64,000 nucleotides of DNA from Sipunculus nudus (GCA_026874595.1 CM049311.1:21568676-21632675); one strand, 5' to 3'; shown: positions 11,089 to 23,072, counted from the first letter of the stretch. Program-made: numbers and translations. Notes: generated by a model from the sequence alone, not told the origin.

Positions 11089-14028
11089 TTATGACATCAT
11101 TATAAAATCGGAGAAGTACGAACGTGATAATTTTTTAAAATGCTGCAAATTAGAAGCAAACTTAATGTGTCGAGGAAGGGAGTTCCATAGAGTACTGCCT
11201 GCATAAAAAGAGGTAGCCTTGAAGGCTTCAATACGCGGTTTCGGAAGGATACAGTTTTTGTTTTCGGTTAACCGCGTCGAATAATTATGAATGCCCTTCG
11301 CCATATGAAAATTCTTACATAAATATGAAGGGGCTAAATCATTTATGCATTTATAGGTTAAAATAGATAGGAGGTACAAATATCGCTGTTCAATTGTCAT
11401 TAAGCCTATTTCTTTCACTAAATCTAAACTTCTTTGTGTTGGGTCGTAATTTTTTGTTATTATCCTAGCCGCACGACACTGCATTCGTTGGATTGCGGCA
11501 CGGAATGTGCTGGGACAGCTGCCCCATACTGTTAGGCTATAATCTATTGAGGGTTGAACAAAGGCGTGATATATAGTTACTAAAAACTTCTGTGGTAGAA
11601 ATTTGCTGAGCCGATGTAAAAGTCCAATTTTGAAACATAGTTTTTTAAAAACGGTAGAAGTGTGAGATTTCCATGTGAGATGGGCGTCAATGATCAAGCC
11701 AAGGTGAGAAAATTCATCGACATTCGGGACAATATCTTTATCGATAATTATTTGTAATGAATTTGATTGTTTGCGTTGCTTGGAACTCACAAGCATAGTA
11801 GCTGATTTTGTGGCGTTTGCAATTATTTTGTTTTTATTAAGCCATTTAGTAACTTGGTCTACAGCAGCCTGTAACTTATGTTGTGCTGATTCGCGATCGA
11901 TGCCGTCTGCGTATAGCGTGATGTCGTCAGCATAAATCGAGCATTTTGCGTCTGTTACATTATCGGGCAAGTCATTAAGATATAGTAAGAAAAGAATGGG
12001 TCCAAGTACAGTGCCTTGTGGTACACCTGTATCGATTGTTTTTACCTCAGAATTATAGTTATTGAAGCAGACAAACTGCTTTCGGTCGTATAAATAATTA
12101 TAAAACCAGGTGTGCGAATTTCCATTTACGCCATACTGTTTTAATTTACCCAATAATATATCGTGATTTAGGGAATCAAAACCTTTTTTAAGGTCGAGAA
12201 AGCATATGGAGTTTACACGTCCGCAGTTCATAACTGTCAGCCAATTATCAACTATTCTATGTAATGCAGTTTGGGTAGAGTTGTTTGCAAGAAAGGCAGT
12301 TTGTTCAGGAGATATCAAGCGTTTGTGGTTTAAGTAATTAAGGAGATGACGTTTAATGTGCTTCTCTAAGATTTTAATCACATGGCTGGTGATCGAAATT
12401 GGCCGGTAATTGTTAGTATCAGAAAGTTTCCCTTTACCCTTATAAATGGGTACCACCCTTGCACACTTCCAGTCAGGAGGAACTATTCCTGTACTGAGTG
12501 ATAAGTTAAGAATATGTGTCAGCGATGGCGCTAAGATGACCACGGCCTCTCCAAGTAAGAACCCCGGCATATTAAGGACATCAATTCCATGTTTATTCTT
12601 AAATGCGACTAGAAGTTTCACGACATCCTGTTGGCTCATTTGAGGGATTGAAAACCGAGAATCAGTAAAATCAGGTTGGTCCTGCACAACATCTTTGGTA
12701 AATGCTTTGGTTAAAGTTTTTCCAACTGAGGCAAAGAAGTCATTCAGGTCATCCGCAGTTAGATCTGGACTATCTTGACCCCGGCTAACTGGATTGATCA
12801 CGTGTTTTAAAGACTGCCAAATCTCCTTGGGAGATTTTGATGACTGTGCCTTGTGTCTGTAATAGGAACGTTTCAGTTGACGGATCATGCAAGTGACCCG
12901 ATTACGTAACCGCCTGAACTGTGCCCACAGCTGTGGATCATTATTTGACACAGCAGATTTACGAATGCGTTCTCGGTTATATATTAGACGCTGGATATCA
13001 GGTGACATCCAGGGATTGTGTCTATTATTTCTAACTCTAAACGTTCTAAAAGGTGCGTGTTTATTACATATGGTCAGAAATTCATCACGCCATAGATTCC
13101 AGGCTGAGATGACATCATTTACATCGGGAAGACAGTGAAATGTTAATGATGACTGAATGGACCGCTTGAAGGCAAGGGGATCAAATTTCTTAAAGGACCT
13201 AACTCTCACAAATTTGGTTCCTTTTTGGCAACTGCCTCCTGAGAGCCGGGTAAAAATAATATAATGATCGCTAAGTGACCACGGAATAACGCCGGATGAT
13301 GAGTGAATACCGGGTGTATTTGTAAAAATCAAATCTATCGTACTGGATGAGGTTGCGGTGACTCGAGTTGGGGAGGTTATAAGTTGATGAAGGTTGTATG
13401 ATGTGGCCATATTCACCAACTCAACATTTATAGACGCTTTGGGGTTATTAAAATCAATATTAAAATCGCCTATGATCACTGTATGAACATGTTTAGCCAT
13501 AGCAAGGCTAATGTTATCGAAGAGAAGTTGTAAATAACTTTTGTCAGAGTGAGGCGGTCTATATATACACCCGATCAGAGAGTTACGTCTGTTCCATTGA
13601 ATTTGGACCCAGAATACTTCTAGATGATCATTAGAAATAAAAGGACATTTGGTAGATTGCAAGGAACTTTGTACATAAATGGCAACACCTCCACCATGTC
13701 TATTTCGGTCTTTTCGGTAGAGAGTATACCCCGGGATTTCGATTTCATGGGTTGCGATACTATCGTCCAACCAAGTCTCAGTGAGACATACTACATGGAC
13801 CGAACCAACCTTTAAGAGGAGCACTAATTCGTCGAACTTGGGAGGAAGACTTCTTACATTTAAGTGGATTATAGTTAGGCCATTCTTCTTTCGGATACAT
13901 TGTAGGAGTGTTTCAATTGAGGTACCATCATCATGCGTGTTTGAGGAAGGCACGTTTTGGTAATCGGGAATGAACCCGTCATTGTTGTGACCAGGTAAGT
14001 AACTCTCGTTGTAAGGGGTACTGTTCAT
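11089..14028 (-). CDS. LINE ORF2: endonuclease/reverse transcriptase
   Basis: This 979-residue protein does target-primed reverse transcription: its endonuclease nicks chromosomal DNA and its reverse transcriptase copies the element RNA from the nick. The AP-like endonuclease spans about residues 50-260 with LNVRS near 56, TETW at 83-86, GDFN at 187-190 and SDH at 253-255. The reverse transcriptase spans about 520-760. It has YRPISITS near 541, motif A FLDLKKGFD at 610-618, motif B TGVPQGTVLGP near 667 and the catalytic YADD at 699-702. The C-terminal region contains WNSLP at 948-952, usual in this group. Motif A has Gly where Ala is commoner. The ATG overlaps the ORF1 stop in the string ATGA, suggesting termination-reinitiation. 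No frameshift or stop is present. Confidence 0.95.
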   Translation of the reverse strand: MNSTPYNESYLPGHNNDGFIPDYQNVPSSNTHDDGTSIETLLQCIRKKNGLTIIHLNVRSLPPKFDELVLLLKVGSVHVVCLTETWLDDSIATHEIEIPGYTLYRKDRNRHGGGVAIYVQSSLQSTKCPFISNDHLEVFWVQIQWNRRNSLIGCIYRPPHSDKSYLQLLFDNISLAMAKHVHTVIIGDFNIDFNNPKASINVELVNMATSYNLHQLITSPTRVTATSSSTIDLIFTNTPGIHSSSGVIPWSLSDHYIIFTRLSGGSCQKGTKFVRVRSFKKFDPLAFKRSIQSSLTFHCLPDVNDVISAWNLWRDEFLTICNKHAPFRTFRVRNNRHNPWMSPDIQRLIYNRERIRKSAVSNNDPQLWAQFRRLRNRVTCMIRQLKRSYYRHKAQSSKSPKEIWQSLKHVINPVSRGQDSPDLTADDLNDFFASVGKTLTKAFTKDVVQDQPDFTDSRFSIPQMSQQDVVKLLVAFKNKHGIDVLNMPGFLLGEAVVILAPSLTHILNLSLSTGIVPPDWKCARVVPIYKGKGKLSDTNNYRPISITSHVIKILEKHIKRHLLNYLNHKRLISPEQTAFLANNSTQTALHRIVDNWLTVMNCGRVNSICFLDLKKGFDSLNHDILLGKLKQYGVNGNSHTWFYNYLYDRKQFVCFNNYNSEVKTIDTGVPQGTVLGPILFLLYLNDLPDNVTDAKCSIYADDITLYADGIDRESAQHKLQAAVDQVTKWLNKNKIIANATKSATMLVSSKQRKQSNSLQIIIDKDIVPNVDEFSHLGLIIDAHLTWKSHTSTVFKKLCFKIGLLHRLSKFLPQKFLVTIYHAFVQPSIDYSLTVWGSCPSTFRAAIQRMQCRAARIITKNYDPTQRSLDLVKEIGLMTIEQRYLYLLSILTYKCINDLAPSYLCKNFHMAKGIHNYSTRLTENKNCILPKPRIEAFKATSFYAGSTLWNSLPRHIKFASNLQHFKKLSRSYFSDFIMMS

Positions 14029-15137
14029 GTTAATTCTATTACTGTTTGCTTGTGAAAATTTTTAAGAGAGGTTGCGATTTTGATTACATCACATATATTC
14101 GAACGGAATGCCTTTGAGCCTTTCTTGTTTAGATGGAGGTTGTCAGATTTTAGTGTAAATGGACCAAGGTTATCATTCATTAGCAGAGTCCATCCGTTTT
14201 TTTCAGCGTAGATTTCTAGTGCGGCATTCAGAAGTCTTATTCTTTTAGAGTATATCTTAGAGGGTCTGCTAATCACTGTGCTAATTGTGACGTGCTTAAT
14301 ACTAGGATTCTGTTTTATAATTGGCACAATCTTACGGAACTTACGAATGCTAGTGTCTGCATTTTCTTTGCTTACATGATTTGTACCGATGTGTATGAGA
14401 AGATGGTCAGATTTGACTTGCTTGATCCTATCAATAGCATGATCAAAAGTAAACACACTTGAGTCCACATGCACATTGACTTTGGTTTCCTCGGAGAGGT
14501 CAGAAGAGTTCAAGTTCTTTGTCATTGAGTCCCCCAGGACAGTTACGTAAGAGGATTGGCAGGGCCTTGTTTTTTGTTGTTTGTGTTCGCGTGAAGGCTT
14601 GGGCGTAGAGTTCCCTGATTTCTTCTGAGCTCTGTTTACATGGCATGTTGCTGGGTTTACATTGGAGTCGTTGTGTACTTCTGTGGAGGCGTCTGTGCTA
14701 GGACACGCGTTTACGTCTCGGAAGCTGATAGTTGAGGCTGTTACAGACGAATCTTCACTCGTTGGATTTGATAGTGTGGAGTTTAGAAGAGTAATGGGTG
14801 TACTGGTATTCAGCGTAGTCTGTGTTGCAGTGGTCTTGATTTTTGGAGTTGAGGGTGGATCATTTACTGGTGATGACGAAAGGCAGTTTCTTGTTACGTT
14901 ACATTTGCATTGACAGCATCGTGTTGAGTTCGATGGAGTGGTACGTTCCATGAAGGCATTAATCTGGGTTTGAAGGGCTATGTTTATCTCAATTAGCGAC
15001 TCAAGGCGGGTAGCAAGGAGGTTGATTTTGTGTGGATAGTTTCTGCACGTTATACACGTCCAGATGCCAAGAGTTCCACTATCCTCTCCTACACATACTG
15101 GATGGAACCAGCTCATACAGATGCAGCATCGAACCAT
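14025..15137 (-). CDS. LINE ORF1: PHD-type finger and SGNH esterase
   Basis: 370 residues from the first ATG. The N-terminus holds the second half of a PHD-type zinc finger (Cys4, Cys5, Cys7, WFHPVC at 10-15, WTCITC at 26-31). A leucine-rich, probably coiled-coil stretch covers about 40-65, then a Ser/Thr-rich linker to about 195. The C-terminal domain is an SGNH hydrolase-like esterase: GDS at 202-204 (nucleophile Ser204), GTN at 251-253 and SDNLH at 331-335 (Asp332 and His335). PHD plus esterase in ORF1 is described for CR1-like LINEs. The likely role is RNA/chromatin or lipid-linked RNP function, which is inference. The frame stays open 38 codons upstream to 15251 and there supplies the missing finger cysteines (15168-15170 and 15180-15182), but without an ATG. 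Confidence 0.9.
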   Translation of the reverse strand: MVRCCICMSWFHPVCVGEDSGTLGIWTCITCRNYPHKINLLATRLESLIEINIALQTQINAFMERTTPSNSTRCCQCKCNVTRNCLSSSPVNDPPSTPKIKTTATQTTLNTSTPITLLNSTLSNPTSEDSSVTASTISFRDVNACPSTDASTEVHNDSNVNPATCHVNRAQKKSGNSTPKPSREHKQQKTRPCQSSYVTVLGDSMTKNLNSSDLSEETKVNVHVDSSVFTFDHAIDRIKQVKSDHLLIHIGTNHVSKENADTSIRKFRKIVPIIKQNPSIKHVTISTVISRPSKIYSKRIRLLNAALEIYAEKNGWTLLMNDNLGPFTLKSDNLHLNKKGSKAFRSNICDVIKIATSLKNFHKQTVIELT

Positions 15138-15254
15138 AGATTCATCAGCATACTTGCGATCATATACACAGTCCTTAGAGCAATATGATTCTTCTTGATC
15201 TTTTTGATAAAACCTTTCGCTATAAAAAAGAAAGATTCGTTTTAACCGAAATTA

Positions 15255-18200
15255 GACGTTTCGCACTTGCTGACCGCTTTGAGATTGACCTTTCACAAAA
15301 TTATCAAAATTGATTTGAGGTTAACGTGAAATTCCCAATTTTGTATATGAGAGGTAATTTGCTGCAGAAGATGGGTTCAGCATTTTGATCTGAACCTCCT
15401 CCTGGCACAGTAATTAGAACAGTAGATTTTATGCTGATAAGATAACTCTGGGTAGGAGTGGGCGGGTTAAAACTTTTCTGAGGACTGGCCAGCGGGCTTG
15501 CTAGCTGCAGAATTACTCGGCACGCTTGTCCCCGACAGCACGGTGCACCGGCTGACCCTTACTATGAATAATCGGTACCCACTTCCGTCCGCCGTTTTGA
15601 CGTAATTAAACCTCAATAACCCAAATTTGCCAAAAGCAGAAAAAAACATGCGGAGTTGCACGAAAATTGTAAGGAATTCGCTTAGTGTTACTTGTTCTCC
15701 AACACGAGTGGACTTTTTAGTTCTTTTATAAAAAAAACTTTACAACTAGACACCGTGTTCAGTAACGCTTTATTTTACATAAATTAAATTATATTTTATA
15801 TTCCATCCGAACATTCCTGATTAACAGCTGGAATGATGAAGAATATTAGCTCTCTTTTTGTGAAAACATAATCTTAAACTATATAAGCTGCTGTCGACTG
15901 GGCAATTACTGTCAGAATTATTTTGGGAAAATATACATTTACCGGGGATAATATTTTTTTTAAAATAAATTTTCATGATATATTTCGGGGGGGGGGGGGG
16001 CGGGGGTTGATAACGGTTTGAGACCCGTCCTAGTGCAAACTTGAGTCCAAGGTATTGAATTAATCACAGTATGCTTAGTGTCGAGACATTTGATATCCAC
16101 CACCTGCATCATTAAGTTCGTACTGCGTTGCTCCTATTTAAGACTATAATGCGAACTGGCGATTTGATAGACTAGTCATAAATACTGCATATATATATGG
16201 CGTGTCTAGATTGTAAGTGCATTAACATTCAGCACACGGTAATTACTGTTAATACTGTAATTACAGTAAAACTGTGATTGCTATGGGGACGGATTTTATA
16301 ATTTAACGTCGTAACTTACCGACATTTTGAATCAACGCATATATGCAATTCCAATTATCCTACTCTTTTGCTGTTTTGAATGATGAGATTCCCCTAATTT
16401 AGGGAATCAAAATTAAAAATTTACAGAAGTTTTAAACTAATCTTTTTAAGCTTATTGACAAACCTATTTGCCTGCAGAGTAAATGGTAAAGTAATTAATT
16501 GCAAAACTTATGAACAATATTTCCTTCCTACATTCAGGAAGGCGTTGCGACTAATTGATATGTTTTCATAAGATACGTTCTTGAACGTCTCCCTGATATT
16601 AATGATATTTTGGTTAAAATAATAAAATAGAAGATATCCTATTACTTTTTTTTGACAAAATAAACATTGTTGTCACATCCGGCGTAATCTAATAACTAAT
16701 AATTACCAAGAATTGAGTCAAAAGTAATCCGAACTCATCACACCGGTGATGACGTCATAGTTCCGGCGGCCATCAATTCTTCATATCGTATTTCCCGTCT
16801 AACTACCTACCTTGTTTAATAAGGACTACCTGGAGCCTGCATATTTAAGGATTAATGCATACCGAACACGATTCCTCCACTAAGTAATTTGCCATGTCAC
16901 CATATATGCCTGGTTAATAAATAAAACGGTGTGAGTCATATGCACTCAGTTAGATGTTCATCGTACTTGAGGACTCTGATTAAAATACTGCCAAGAATAA
17001 TAATAATATAATTATATAATTATATAATTGATCCATATTTTTACAAATTATTACATTAATTTCAAGGGAAACGATTTTTACATGTTTGAATGTGAAAACT
17101 TTTATTAGTGATTTTACGTTGCCATAAATGTGTACATAACGAAGGACTCTCCCCTTAGATACTTGAACATAAAGAAACGCGATTTTACCGGTTTGTATAA
17201 TATGGCAAGGATTTATACCAAGTGAACATGTATGAATGGATAAAGACTCAATAAATTATCAAAAGGGAAGAATTTTGTCTCAAGGTTTTTATTATTTTAT
17301 CTGGATAAAATGTTTTAACCAATAAAGCCAAAATGCTGAACATATGTTCCCGAAATTCCCAACCGTTTTGCTATTTGCTAGGTTAAGCTTACAACTTGTA
17401 CATTTGTCATATAGGGGGCCTACTGCGTAAAAAAAATCTTTATATAGTGGATTCTGAAACACCACCTATCAAATAAGACCCCCTGTCTATCAAGACGACC
17501 CTAAGGTTAACTGAAAGCATTGACATTTGTTATAACTGACTTGTCTAATAAAACCACCTGTGAATTAAGACCACATTTGGCTAGTACCAAGGGTGATATC
17601 CTTGGACAGGGAGACTTCTTTAATGCGTGTGGCTATTTTGCAGCTCCACGACCACTGTCTAATTAACTATCCAGAAATTAATAAATTACATGATTTTCAA
17701 TTTAAAATGTAATTTGATAAACGAGTCTGCACATGGCGACAACTTCGGACCATTTGCATGAAATGGACATGATATAAAACAGTGATGACGTCATAATAGA
17801 ACCATACGAACATACCACCCATGATCAAGACCTGCCGATCGTTTTTTTTTTACAGTAGTCCTTGTTCTCACGTGCACGCGCCTTATTGTTACGTCACACA
17901 TACGTCATAATTTTAAAGGAAGGACTAAAAATGGGCTCTTGCTAGAGACGCCATGAATCAAAGACATAAACACAGACAAGTCAACAAAGGCGTAAAGTAA
18001 GTACTATTTATAAAATATACACTGGGCCTTGGGTTTGGGGGGGGGGGGGGGAGGGGGCAGCAGGACATGTCCCAATAGCTTTTAAGGACGGATACCCTTT
18101 GTCTCCTTAAATTTTTAGAGGAATAAAATGCGTATGGTTTAGTGTGTTATCTTTTTTTAGATAATTTGTCATTAAGTGTACTTTAATTCATATATATTTT

Positions 18201-18897
18201 TTCCAAAAATCTTTTAATTATGCAACCCATATTGAAAAATCCATTATCCACCGTTAAATGTTTATAAAAGAAAGTGATATAAAACAAATCAAATTACCTG
18301 ATAAAAGCATGTGAATTTTAGCAAAATGTACAATCAAAAATTTATTCAACCAAAATATATATTCCATGATATTAGGGACCTTGGTGAAATTTTCAAATTT
18401 ATTATTTCTTCTCATGATGCATATCAAGTGATAGATCTCAGTGAGAATAATCTTTTGGTGTTTAGTTTTTGAAAATCGGTTGAATAGTTTCAAAGATACG
18501 GCAATTTAAAGGTCCAAATTTGGGGTCGTTATTTGACAATTCCTTAACCATTGCGGCCCAAAATTAAGAAAAAGAGCTTTTTTCATTTTTCATTGGCCTC
18601 TTATTTAATACATAATGAATAAATAAAGCTTTTTGAGCAAACATTTGCATGAAATGTAAGAGTTTTTGACTTTAAATCATAATAAAAGAAGATATCAGCC
18701 CCATGTGTAAGAAAATTTCATTGCAAAATTTTGCAAATATTATTTGGACTTAGTCATTTTTTCAAATGGCACACGCCAGGACCAAAAAATAAGAAAATAA
18801 AAGCCGATTCCAGTCCCTCATAATATTGAAAATATTTTAGGATAAACACAATCTTCCAGAAATATCACTACAACTGAAAAATGTCATCTAATTAATT
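15255..18897. other. non-coding, A/T-rich
   Basis: No gene recognised. G-runs lie at about 15986-16000 and 18038-18051. Two TGACGTCA palindromes are at 16750-16757 and 17786-17793. At about 17455-17620 there are loosely repeated phrases of the form AAGACCACCTGT/TCTAATAA on both sides of CCTTGGACAGGGA. They resemble a degenerate dispersed repeat with internal symmetry, not resolved further. Confidence 0.4.
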
Positions 18898-19160
18898 ATG
18901 CAAATTAGCATGTATATTGCATATTAAACCTAATTTGCATATGCAAATAAGGCAAAATGATTAATTCTTCAGAAGGACCGGAAACATGGCGAAAAAAGCA
19001 GCAAAAGTGTGCCCACTTCTATTTTCTTGTTACAATTTCACAATTTTAAATATTTTCGAACAGTTTTCTGTATTATCAAATTATTGTTGCATATCATTGA
19101 ATATGCAAATGAGTAATCAGTGATATTGTTTAAGAATTTAGCAAATTTGCATATGCAAAT
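18898..19160. promoter_or_regulatory. Cluster of POU-type octamers (possible)
   Basis: The octamer ATGCAAAT occurs at 18898-18905 and 19103-19110. Two perfect 16-bp palindromes ATTTGCATATGCAAAT, each an inverted pair of octamers, lie at 18933-18948 and 19145-19160. That makes six octamers in about 260 bp. POU-domain proteins bind this sequence in metazoans. There is no adjacent gene in the window, so a regulatory role is only a possibility; the stretch could equally be an A/T-rich repeat. Confidence 0.3.
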
Positions 19161-21185
19161 GAGTCACCGTCCATGTTTTTCGGTAACCGAAACTTTCAAG
19201 TTTGAATATCTCGGCAACCATTTGATGAAATTTAATGTGTGACACATGAAAATGTTTGTCTTGAATAACTCTATCTAACTAGACTAATTATTAAAACCCA
19301 TATACAATATGAAAAATTGCAAATTTTTTGCCTGCTGTCTATAATGAGTCTTTAGTTCGGTTCATTGAGCCATGTAGTCGCAGCAGTATATTGCTTGGCA
19401 TGCATCTTAGAAGCAGCACGGGTGTTTGCATTCATGTGTACAGTATATTGTAATATGAAAGGTTTGAAGGAATAGCTGGTACAGTTTACAAAATCAACTC
19501 CCAAGGTCAAGATTACACATGATTTTTTCTTTCACAAATCAGCCACAACAGCATACAAATATCACCGAAGATGTAAAATTGGGAATTGACATGGAATTTA
19601 TTTCAAAAGTAAATTGCTGATATAACTGAACAAGGTTTCATATAACATTTGCAGTCTGGTTTCTACATCAGTGTTAATGTCTTGTAAATTGCATAATTTC
19701 ACAAGCACTATGCCTTTCTCATAATTTTACAAGCATTCAAACCTGTTGCTCTTAACAATTAACAAATAATAACTATGTATATATATTATTTATTCTGAAA
19801 ATATGACAACACTCAACATATACTGTGTGTACATGTGATATAATGAAGAAACAGGACTGGCATATCCAGCTAAAATTAAAAAAAACACACACAAAGCTAA
19901 TACAAATACAATTTACACAATGTCTATATTAAGGCTTTATCAATGTATTGATACACCACATTGATACGGTTATTGGTACGCTATGTAAGATGTACCTTCG
20001 TATCAATGAAATACACAAACAGTTCTAAAATTTGATATTAGCCATACAGCCCGAACATAAATTATAATCTGAGTTATCTATTAAGCTTAAGATGCTTTTT
20101 ATTTCTTTAACTGACCTTCTTAGACTTAAATAAAAACCAAATATACTCAACTGAATAAGGAATGTATATACAGTTCTTGGCATTTCCATGACACTGATGG
20201 AATAACATTACTTTTTTTTTTTTGTTAACCAAATATTTTATCCACAAAGCTTTTTAATATAATACAGATACAAAAGAAAAATGAAGCATATCATCAATGC
20301 GAAACGATTACGCGTATCGTTTTAAGTATATCGCAATATGTATTGCAGTAATTTGTACCTGAATAAGCTGACCAATACCCAGCACTAGTATATATATTTA
20401 TATTTATGTTTGTGGAAGAGGATGGATTCTTTTGAAAATGTCACTTCAAGCTTTGGCCATTAACTATGCTTTATTTATTTAAATAAAAGTGAACTTTCTT
20501 TTGTAGATAGCATGTTGCTGTGCAAGAAACTGGGTTGTGAATAATTGAAAAAGATGAAGAAAACAAGGAAAATGCTGATCCTTTATTGATATGAATATTA
20601 AAGACAAATGTATAAAAATATATAATTAATATAATATGAATTTATAGTATATTTTGTACATGAATCAATATAAACTGTGATAAAAGCATAATTTCATTTA
20701 CAAAGCATGAAAATCTAGAAATCATAATAACATGGGAAAAGTGTGTGGCAAGATATTCAAGGTAAGCTTGTGCATGTCCTGGATTAACAATCCATCATTT
20801 ACAGAAATATTTTGTAAAAAATATCACCCCACCCCTTTAAAAATGAACAGATCAATTACAAATACGTTTCAGGACCTTAAAATAAGAATTGGTGTCAAGT
20901 TGTGGTTAATAAAGTATACATGTAAACCGATTTTATCCTTTCTGAAGTAGACCCCTCCAGTTCTTCACTCTGAAAATAACAAAAAAGGCATATGACAGAA
21001 TAATATGAATGTACTGTAATATTATGAATATGTTCAATGTCCTTTTTTAAATTTCAATTACTGTAAGTTACAACATGTATGGAAAACTGATCTTGAAGAA
21101 ATAGAGGCAAAGGAGTGCCAACGCCACCAGCTAACATACCAACAACATTTATGATGATCATGTAAATACAATTCATAGTGTATAA

Positions 21186-21222
<37 letters not shown>

Positions 21223-21297
21223 CAGCTTTAAAAAAAAACACCTGCTTTTTAAGCGTGACAGAATTATATTCATAATATTCGACAGATGTTGAAAAAA

Positions 21298-21410
21298 TTA
21301 CTTCCTATAATTAATTTTGAATATAAGAAAAAATAAATAAATAGTGTAAATTAGTACTTCCTATAATTAATTTTGAATTAAGAAAAAATAAATGAAAAGT
21401 GTCCCAAAGT
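21298..21410 (+). repeat. Short tandem duplication, ~55 bp period
   Basis: ACTTCCTATAATTAATTTTG followed by an A-rich segment appears twice in a row with a spacing of about 55 bases. The copies differ by a few substitutions and indels. No coding content. Confidence 0.75.
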
Positions 21411-22993
21411 AAATTCATCAGTACATCTTGTGTCATCTTGATAGGCATCCCCTTGACAAGAATTAAATCATCAGACTATTAACATGATAAACAATCAACA
21501 CATGCCTTTGGCTATACCGTACTGCCGTTAAATCCCCGATTATCGCCCACCAAAACAAACGAACTTCCAGTTTCAAGAAAAAGTTAAATGGCGTTTATAA
21601 AACACGCCAAAATGAAAACAAAACATTTTCTTAAAATTATAAACAATAATTTCATGGTTTACCAGTCTGTCTTTATATCACATATGAACCGTTACTGCCG
21701 TTCAAACTGAAGCGAGGGTTTAAATTAACACCGCTTCAAGAAGTTCGCATATGAATGATAAAATTAAGCTTTTACAGAGATAGTATATCTAATATATTAA
21801 TTTAAAACACAGGGAAAACATATTTTTGTATTAGTTACATGATATTTGTCATTGATTATTCATCCGAATTGACAGATGAGTCCCGATAAAACAGAACATC
21901 AAGGCCAAACTTACCGTTGTCATCTGCCTGCATCAGCTGACGGGCCGTCACTGCGGATCTGTGACAGTTGGTTTTTAAATGACTCGCGGCGCCCAGGTTA
22001 TTTACGTATAATAAAAAATCGCTTTATTTGTTAAAAATACACCTTTTAAGTGACATTTCCTGATAAGGTTCGGATAAATAAAATTTTTTTGCCATATTTT
22101 GATAGCACTTAGAAGTGTAAAATTTAATAAATAAAATATTTAAAATTATACGAAACGGTCAAACCTTATATGAATCCAATCTGCACGATGTATCCTGTAA
22201 ATCTGTAAACAAATCGAGGGAAAATATATAAATGTGACGACGCCGCGAAGAGATGAAACGCGTGTGCCATGGGGCGCTACTGCGAAACTGTGAAATATTT
22301 TCATCCACTTTCAACTCGCCATAACTTAAGATATATACGTCGGGGAAACAACATAATTCAAAGTCACTTATAACTTTTCCTTGTTAGTATATTCCTGAAG
22401 TTTGGTGAACGTAGGTCATTTTATGTAAAAACAGCGCTCTGTCAAAAATCGCGGAAAACGCTTTTTCACCCCTGTACTTAAGGCGCTGTCAAATGGAACG
22501 GCGCGTCTAGCAAGGTCCCTAATGATATATGATGTACCCTCAGATTTCTTATCATATAAGGTCCATATAATCAGCAGGTATAATACTAAAATGATGTAAT
22601 TTCTTCTTTCTGTCCAAGTTTTCTTTGACTAGCATGCCTTTGGCTACGCAAAAGACATTGTTCTATGGACTCGAGGAAAAGTAAGTGCGAGTGGGAATTT
22701 TGTTTCTTATTTTTACCGGTTTAGACACAGTTCGTGGACATTTGTAAGCTTGGCTGGAAAATATAGATGTTTGTCCCAGTTCTTGAAATTGTGTATATGA
22801 TCTTACCTTGAAGAATTCTTTTAGGAAATTATTGCATTGGCACAAATACCAACATTACCAAGGGCTTTCATTTGCAAAAAAAAAAAAAAATGTTCCACGA
22901 GAAATGGGAGCGGTGAATCCGTAGAAAAAGATATAAATTTAAGTTATATGGCCTTACTAAAAACATAAAACATGTGAAACGGGCTAATATACA

Positions 22994-22995
<2 letters not shown>

Positions 22996-23072
<77 letters not shown>
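22996..23072. repeat. (TA)n microsatellite
   Basis: About 77 bases of alternating T and A with a single G interruption near 23025. The minus-strand open frame crossing it (22868-23146) is a simple-sequence artefact. Confidence 0.95.

Larger units (their letters stand above)
10810..15254 (-). mobile_element. CR1-like non-LTR retrotransposon (LINE)
   Basis: This minus-strand element carries two long intact ORFs: ORF1 (PHD-type finger, coiled-coil-like stretch, SGNH esterase) and ORF2 (endonuclease plus reverse transcriptase). It is followed by a short 3' UTR and a tail of ATAAATAAATAA type, seen in plus orientation as TTATTTATTTATTATAA at about 10811. The PHD-plus-esterase ORF1 is characteristic of CR1-group LINEs. 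The absence of stops in about 1,350 codons implies a young, possibly active copy. The 5' boundary is not defined; 15254 is only where the ORF1 frame closes. No target-site duplication was identified. Confidence 0.88.

Noticed and set aside
18371-22523. 12-bp inverted pair ATTAGGGACCTT / AAGGTCCCTAAT enclosing 4.15 kb, as if TIRs of a large element
   Set aside because: In a 64-kb A/T-rich window several 12-bp inverted pairs within 5 kb are expected by chance, similarity stops at the 12-mer inward, and no transposase or TSD was seen.
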